A stretch of DNA of 64,000 bases from Thermanaerothrix sp034436175. GTDB lineage: Bacteria > Chloroflexota > Anaerolineae > Anaerolineales > Anaerolineaceae. The stretch covers positions 248,001 to 312,000 of the forward strand of contig CAYRUO010000003.1 of NCBI GenBank assembly GCA_964427505.1, given 5' to 3'. The notes under the pieces were generated by a model, which did not search any database, was not told the DNA's origin, and saw nothing but the letters and a program-made list of their open reading frames with translations. Positions 61,691 to 64,000 of this stretch are shown here, piece after piece. The translations under genes and the position numbers were made by a program. Each line of letters begins with the position of its first letter. Position 1 is the first letter of the stretch.

Positions 61691-61898
61691 TGCTAAAATA
61701 TATGCAGGAATCGGTGGTCAGTTCAAGCGCTGCTTGACTGGCGTCGGGCAATCCCACCAGCCCGTCGAAAAGTGCCGCCGGCTAAGGTCCACCGATCCGA
61801 TGGTTCTACGGCGATTTATTTGTTCCTTCCCCCTTCCCAATCCGCAATCCCCGTTGGATTTTTTCGTCCTCGCCCGTGAACATGACTAGACACGGGCG
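61691..61898 (+). ncRNA. Structured leader RNA with candidate riboswitch fold and terminator-like hairpin
   Basis: An extended -10 box TGCTAAAAT (61691-61699) would start RNA near 61706. Stem P1, ATCGGTGG (61710-61717) / CCACCGAT (61789-61796), encloses two hairpins: CAGTTCAAGC / GCTTGACTG (61719-61728 and 61732-61740) and CGGGC / GCCCG (61745-61749 and 61760-61764). CGCCG (61777-61781) can pair with CGGCG (61809-61813), which would be a pseudoknot. A weak terminator follows: AATCC / GGATT (61846-61860) with T-run, then an 8-bp hairpin (61871-61898). I cannot assign it to a known family. It fills most of the 319-bp gap before ssnA. Confidence 0.6.
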
Positions 61899-61928
61899 TA
61901 TTTCTTAATTCAAGATCCCGAGGTGGTT

Positions 61929-63275
61929 ATGTTAATCACAAATGGCACATTGATCACTTGGGAAACCCCCAACCGTATTTTAGAGAATCATGCGCTTTAC
62001 ATTGAGGGGGATCGCATTCGTGAGATAGGGCCCTCGCAGGATCTAATTGCAAAATATCCTCAAGAAGAACGTTTAGATGCGAAAGGGCAGTATGTAATGC
62101 CTGGCAATATCTGTGCTCATACCCACTTTTACGGCGCCTTTGCACGGGGGCTAGCCATTCCAGGGCCGGCACCCGCGGATTTTCCTGAAATCTTGGAAAA
62201 GCTTTGGTGGTCATTAGATAAATCGCTTTCTCATGAGGCAGTTTATTATTCCGCTTTAGTTTGTTTGGTTGATGCCGTGCGCCACGGAACAACCACCTTA
62301 ATTGACCATCATGCGTCACCAAATGCGATCGCGGGCTCCCTTGACCAAATTGCGCGCGCGGTAGAAGAAAGCGGTGTCCGGGCGTCGTTATGCTATGAGG
62401 TTACTGACCGTGATGGGCCTGAACGCGCCCAAGCCGGCATAGAGGAGAATCTTCGCTTTATTGAGTATGTCAAACGCGAACGTCCGCTTAACGGTCGGTT
62501 GGCGGCAATGTTTGGTCTGCATGCATCTCTTACACTGAGTGAGGCCACTTTACATGCCTGCCGTGAGCGAGTGGGTGAGGATGTGGGGTTTCATATTCAT
62601 GTTGCCGAGCATCCGGTAGATGAATATGATAGTCTTCATAAATACGGGGAACGGGTGGTGGATCGGCTCTACCGTCATGGCATCTTGGGCCCAAAATCCA
62701 TTGTTGTACACGCCGTTCACGTGGATGTGCGTGAAATCAATCTGTTAGCCGAGACCGGCACCTGGGTTACGCATCAGCCGCGCTCCAATATGAATAATGC
62801 GGTTGGTATGGCGCTAACGGAAGGGATGTTGCGGGCTGGAGTGAAAGTGGGTTTGGGCAATGATGGGTTTTCCAATGCGATGTGGGAGGAGTGGAAGGCA
62901 GCTTATCTGGCGCATAAATTATGGCACTTGGATCCGCGCCGCATGCCCGCTACAGATGTGGTTCAGATGGCAATTTATAACAATGCCGCATTGGCTACAC
63001 AGCAATTTAACTGTGGTCCAATTGGTGTGATTGCACCAGGCGCTCAGGCCGACCTCATTTTTGTGGATTATCATCCGTTTACCCCTCTGACGCCTGGCAA
63101 TTTACCCTGGCATATTGTGTTTGGATTCCACGAGAGCATGGTTACGACAACCATTGTGGCGGGGAAAGTGCTAATGCGGGATCGCGAACTGCTCACGTTG
63201 GATGCTGAAAAAATTGCCTACGAGGCGCGCCAACTTGCTCCCCGCATTTGGGAACGTTATCATGCTTTATTCTAA
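61929..63275 (+). CDS. ssnA: SsnA-type aminohydrolase
   Basis: This 448-residue amidohydrolase-superfamily enzyme has the metal motif AHTHFYGAFARGL, HHASPNAIAGSL, HIHVAEHP, VHAVHVDVREI and GLGNDGFSNAMWEEW, and closes with TTTIVAGKVLMRDREL. This pattern is typical of SsnA, found beside selenium/molybdenum hydroxylase and purine-degradation genes in several bacteria. A deaminase acting on a purine-like ring is likely. I chose the ATG at 61929 with GAGG upstream. A structured leader precedes it. Confidence 0.87.
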   Translation: MLITNGTLITWETPNRILENHALYIEGDRIREIGPSQDLIAKYPQEERLDAKGQYVMPGNICAHTHFYGAFARGLAIPGPAPADFPEILEKLWWSLDKSLSHEAVYYSALVCLVDAVRHGTTTLIDHHASPNAIAGSLDQIARAVEESGVRASLCYEVTDRDGPERAQAGIEENLRFIEYVKRERPLNGRLAAMFGLHASLTLSEATLHACRERVGEDVGFHIHVAEHPVDEYDSLHKYGERVVDRLYRHGILGPKSIVVHAVHVDVREINLLAETGTWVTHQPRSNMNNAVGMALTEGMLRAGVKVGLGNDGFSNAMWEEWKAAYLAHKLWHLDPRRMPATDVVQMAIYNNAALATQQFNCGPIGVIAPGAQADLIFVDYHPFTPLTPGNLPWHIVFGFHESMVTTTIVAGKVLMRDRELLTLDAEKIAYEARQLAPRIWERYHALF

Positions 63276-63299
63276 TCTCACCTTAGGAGCCTTAAAGAC

Positions 63300-63992
63300 A
63301 TGACGGAAGGATTACAAAACACCTCTCAACGAACCATCGCTATCATTGGCGGTACGGGAAAAGAAGGCAAAGGATTGGCCTATCGTTGGGCTCGTTTTGG
63401 ACATCAGGTGATCATCGGATCCCGTCAGGAGACAAAGGCACAAGCCGCGGCCGGTGAGATCAATCAGTTATTGGGTTCGGCGGGTTGTCCGGTGATCGGA
63501 ATGAGCAATGAGCAAGCGGCGCAACGAGCCGAAATTGTGGTGTTGACCGTGCCCTATGCGGCTCATCGTGATATGTGTGAGTTTATCAAGCCCTATGTCC
63601 AGGGCAAAATCGTGATTGATGTCACAGTACCCTTAGTACCCCCCAAGGTGACCAAAGTACAGATGCCACCGGATGGAAGCGCCACCATGGAGGCACAGCG
63701 TATCCTGGGTGAGAATGTTCAAGTAGTGGCTGCTTTTCAAAACATTTCCTATGAGCACCTATTACACGATGAACCCGTGGAGTGTGATGTGCTGGTGTGT
63801 GGTGGAAACAAGGAAGCCCGCAAGGTCGTGCTTGACTTGGTCAAAGAGGCGGGTTTGGTAGGATGGGATGCGGGCCCGACTGAGAATGCGGTAGTGGTCG
63901 AAGGGTTGACCTCCATCCTTATTGGTCTTAATAAACAGTACGGCATTCAATCAGCAGGTATCCGAATCACCGGCGTGCCACGTCCTGAGTGA
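63300..63992 (+). CDS. NADP-binding reductase of the NpdG (F420-dependent) family
   Basis: This 230-residue Rossmann protein has the motif IIGGTGKEGKGLAYRWA, VIIGSRQ and a conserved VLTVPYAAHRD. It resembles NADPH:F420 reductases (NpdG). Whether F420 is used cannot be told from the sequence; a general NADP-dependent role is possible. It lies 25 bp after ssnA with AGGAG upstream, so the two are probably cotranscribed. The window ends 8 bp after its stop codon. Confidence 0.85.
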   Translation: MTEGLQNTSQRTIAIIGGTGKEGKGLAYRWARFGHQVIIGSRQETKAQAAAGEINQLLGSAGCPVIGMSNEQAAQRAEIVVLTVPYAAHRDMCEFIKPYVQGKIVIDVTVPLVPPKVTKVQMPPDGSATMEAQRILGENVQVVAAFQNISYEHLLHDEPVECDVLVCGGNKEARKVVLDLVKEAGLVGWDAGPTENAVVVEGLTSILIGLNKQYGIQSAGIRITGVPRPE

Positions 63993-64000
63993 GAGGCTAT

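Noticed and set aside
61707..61800. Possible tRNA of 90 nt
   Set aside because: The folded region has no T-loop GGTTC motif, no anticodon arm of correct length and no acceptor-type 7-bp closing stem with CCA context.
1..64000. CRISPR arrays, IS elements or prophage
   Set aside because: No evenly spaced direct repeats, transposase-like reading frames or phage structural genes were seen.

Overview
The window looks like chromosomal DNA of an anaerobic or facultative member of the Chloroflexota, most likely class Anaerolineae. This is an inference from the gene mix (a 7TM-HD PgpH protein, TrmFO, a zinc-ribbon bL32, NtrC-type sigma-54 regulation, several long lineage-type hypothetical proteins), not from a marker gene search. 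Coding density is high and operons are compact. I saw no tRNA, rRNA, CRISPR array, insertion sequence or prophage.

Layout. 1-1501: a truncated Cache/GAF sensor diverging from a NarL-type regulator. 1605-7216: a glycyl-radical operon that reads as 4-hydroxyphenylacetate decarboxylase (hpdB, hpdC, an MFS transporter, hpdA), followed by a BMP-type lipoprotein (7404-8411). 8498-10346: a GH1 beta-glucosidase with a perfect CebR-like operator, and rpmF. 10414-16764: a minus-strand operon led by trmFO, with an M28 peptidase, a histidine kinase, an aminotransferase, hflX and a small membrane protein. 16992-19055: a lipid-anchored cytochrome cd1 nitrite reductase with an extra cytochrome c domain.

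19185-32172 is the most unusual block: rpoN, a PAS/GAF histidine kinase and an NtrC-like activator without a DNA-binding domain, then a textbook -24/-12 (sigma-54) promoter that faces a small two-helix membrane protein, a 1787-residue TPR protein and a cytosolic C25/caspase-fold peptidase with TPR-like repeats. An inverted repeat straddles the predicted sigma-54 start site, so that only read-through RNA could fold over the start codon. I read this as a self-contained regulatory module with a protease output, possibly a stress or cell-fate system.

32147-39315 is a minus-strand operon for synthesis and breakdown of the osmolyte glucosylglycerate: a GT4 glycosyltransferase, a UspA-GpgS fusion, a histidine phosphatase, a GH13 phosphorylase and a GH63 hydrolase. 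39471-43579 carries tRNA modification genes (iscS-like, mnmA, trmI-like) and a NUDIX hydrolase. 43620-53783 mixes bL25, an M1-type metallopeptidase lipoprotein, L-2-hydroxyglutarate oxidase, single regulators, a LysM/M23 peptidase, a membrane protein behind a structured leader, and an unrecognised two-gene pair. 53852-58781 is a housekeeping operon (comEA, yqeY, pgpH, ybeY, dgkA, an AP-endonuclease-like protein). 58894-61609 has yjbQ, yqhQ and an M20 peptidase. 61691-63992 has a structured leader RNA in front of an SsnA-type aminohydrolase and an NADP-binding, NpdG-like reductase.

Together the genes suggest an organism that ferments amino-acid-derived aromatics and sugars, can reduce nitrite, responds to osmotic stress and relies heavily on two-component signalling. 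All functions are read from motifs by eye; no database search was possible.
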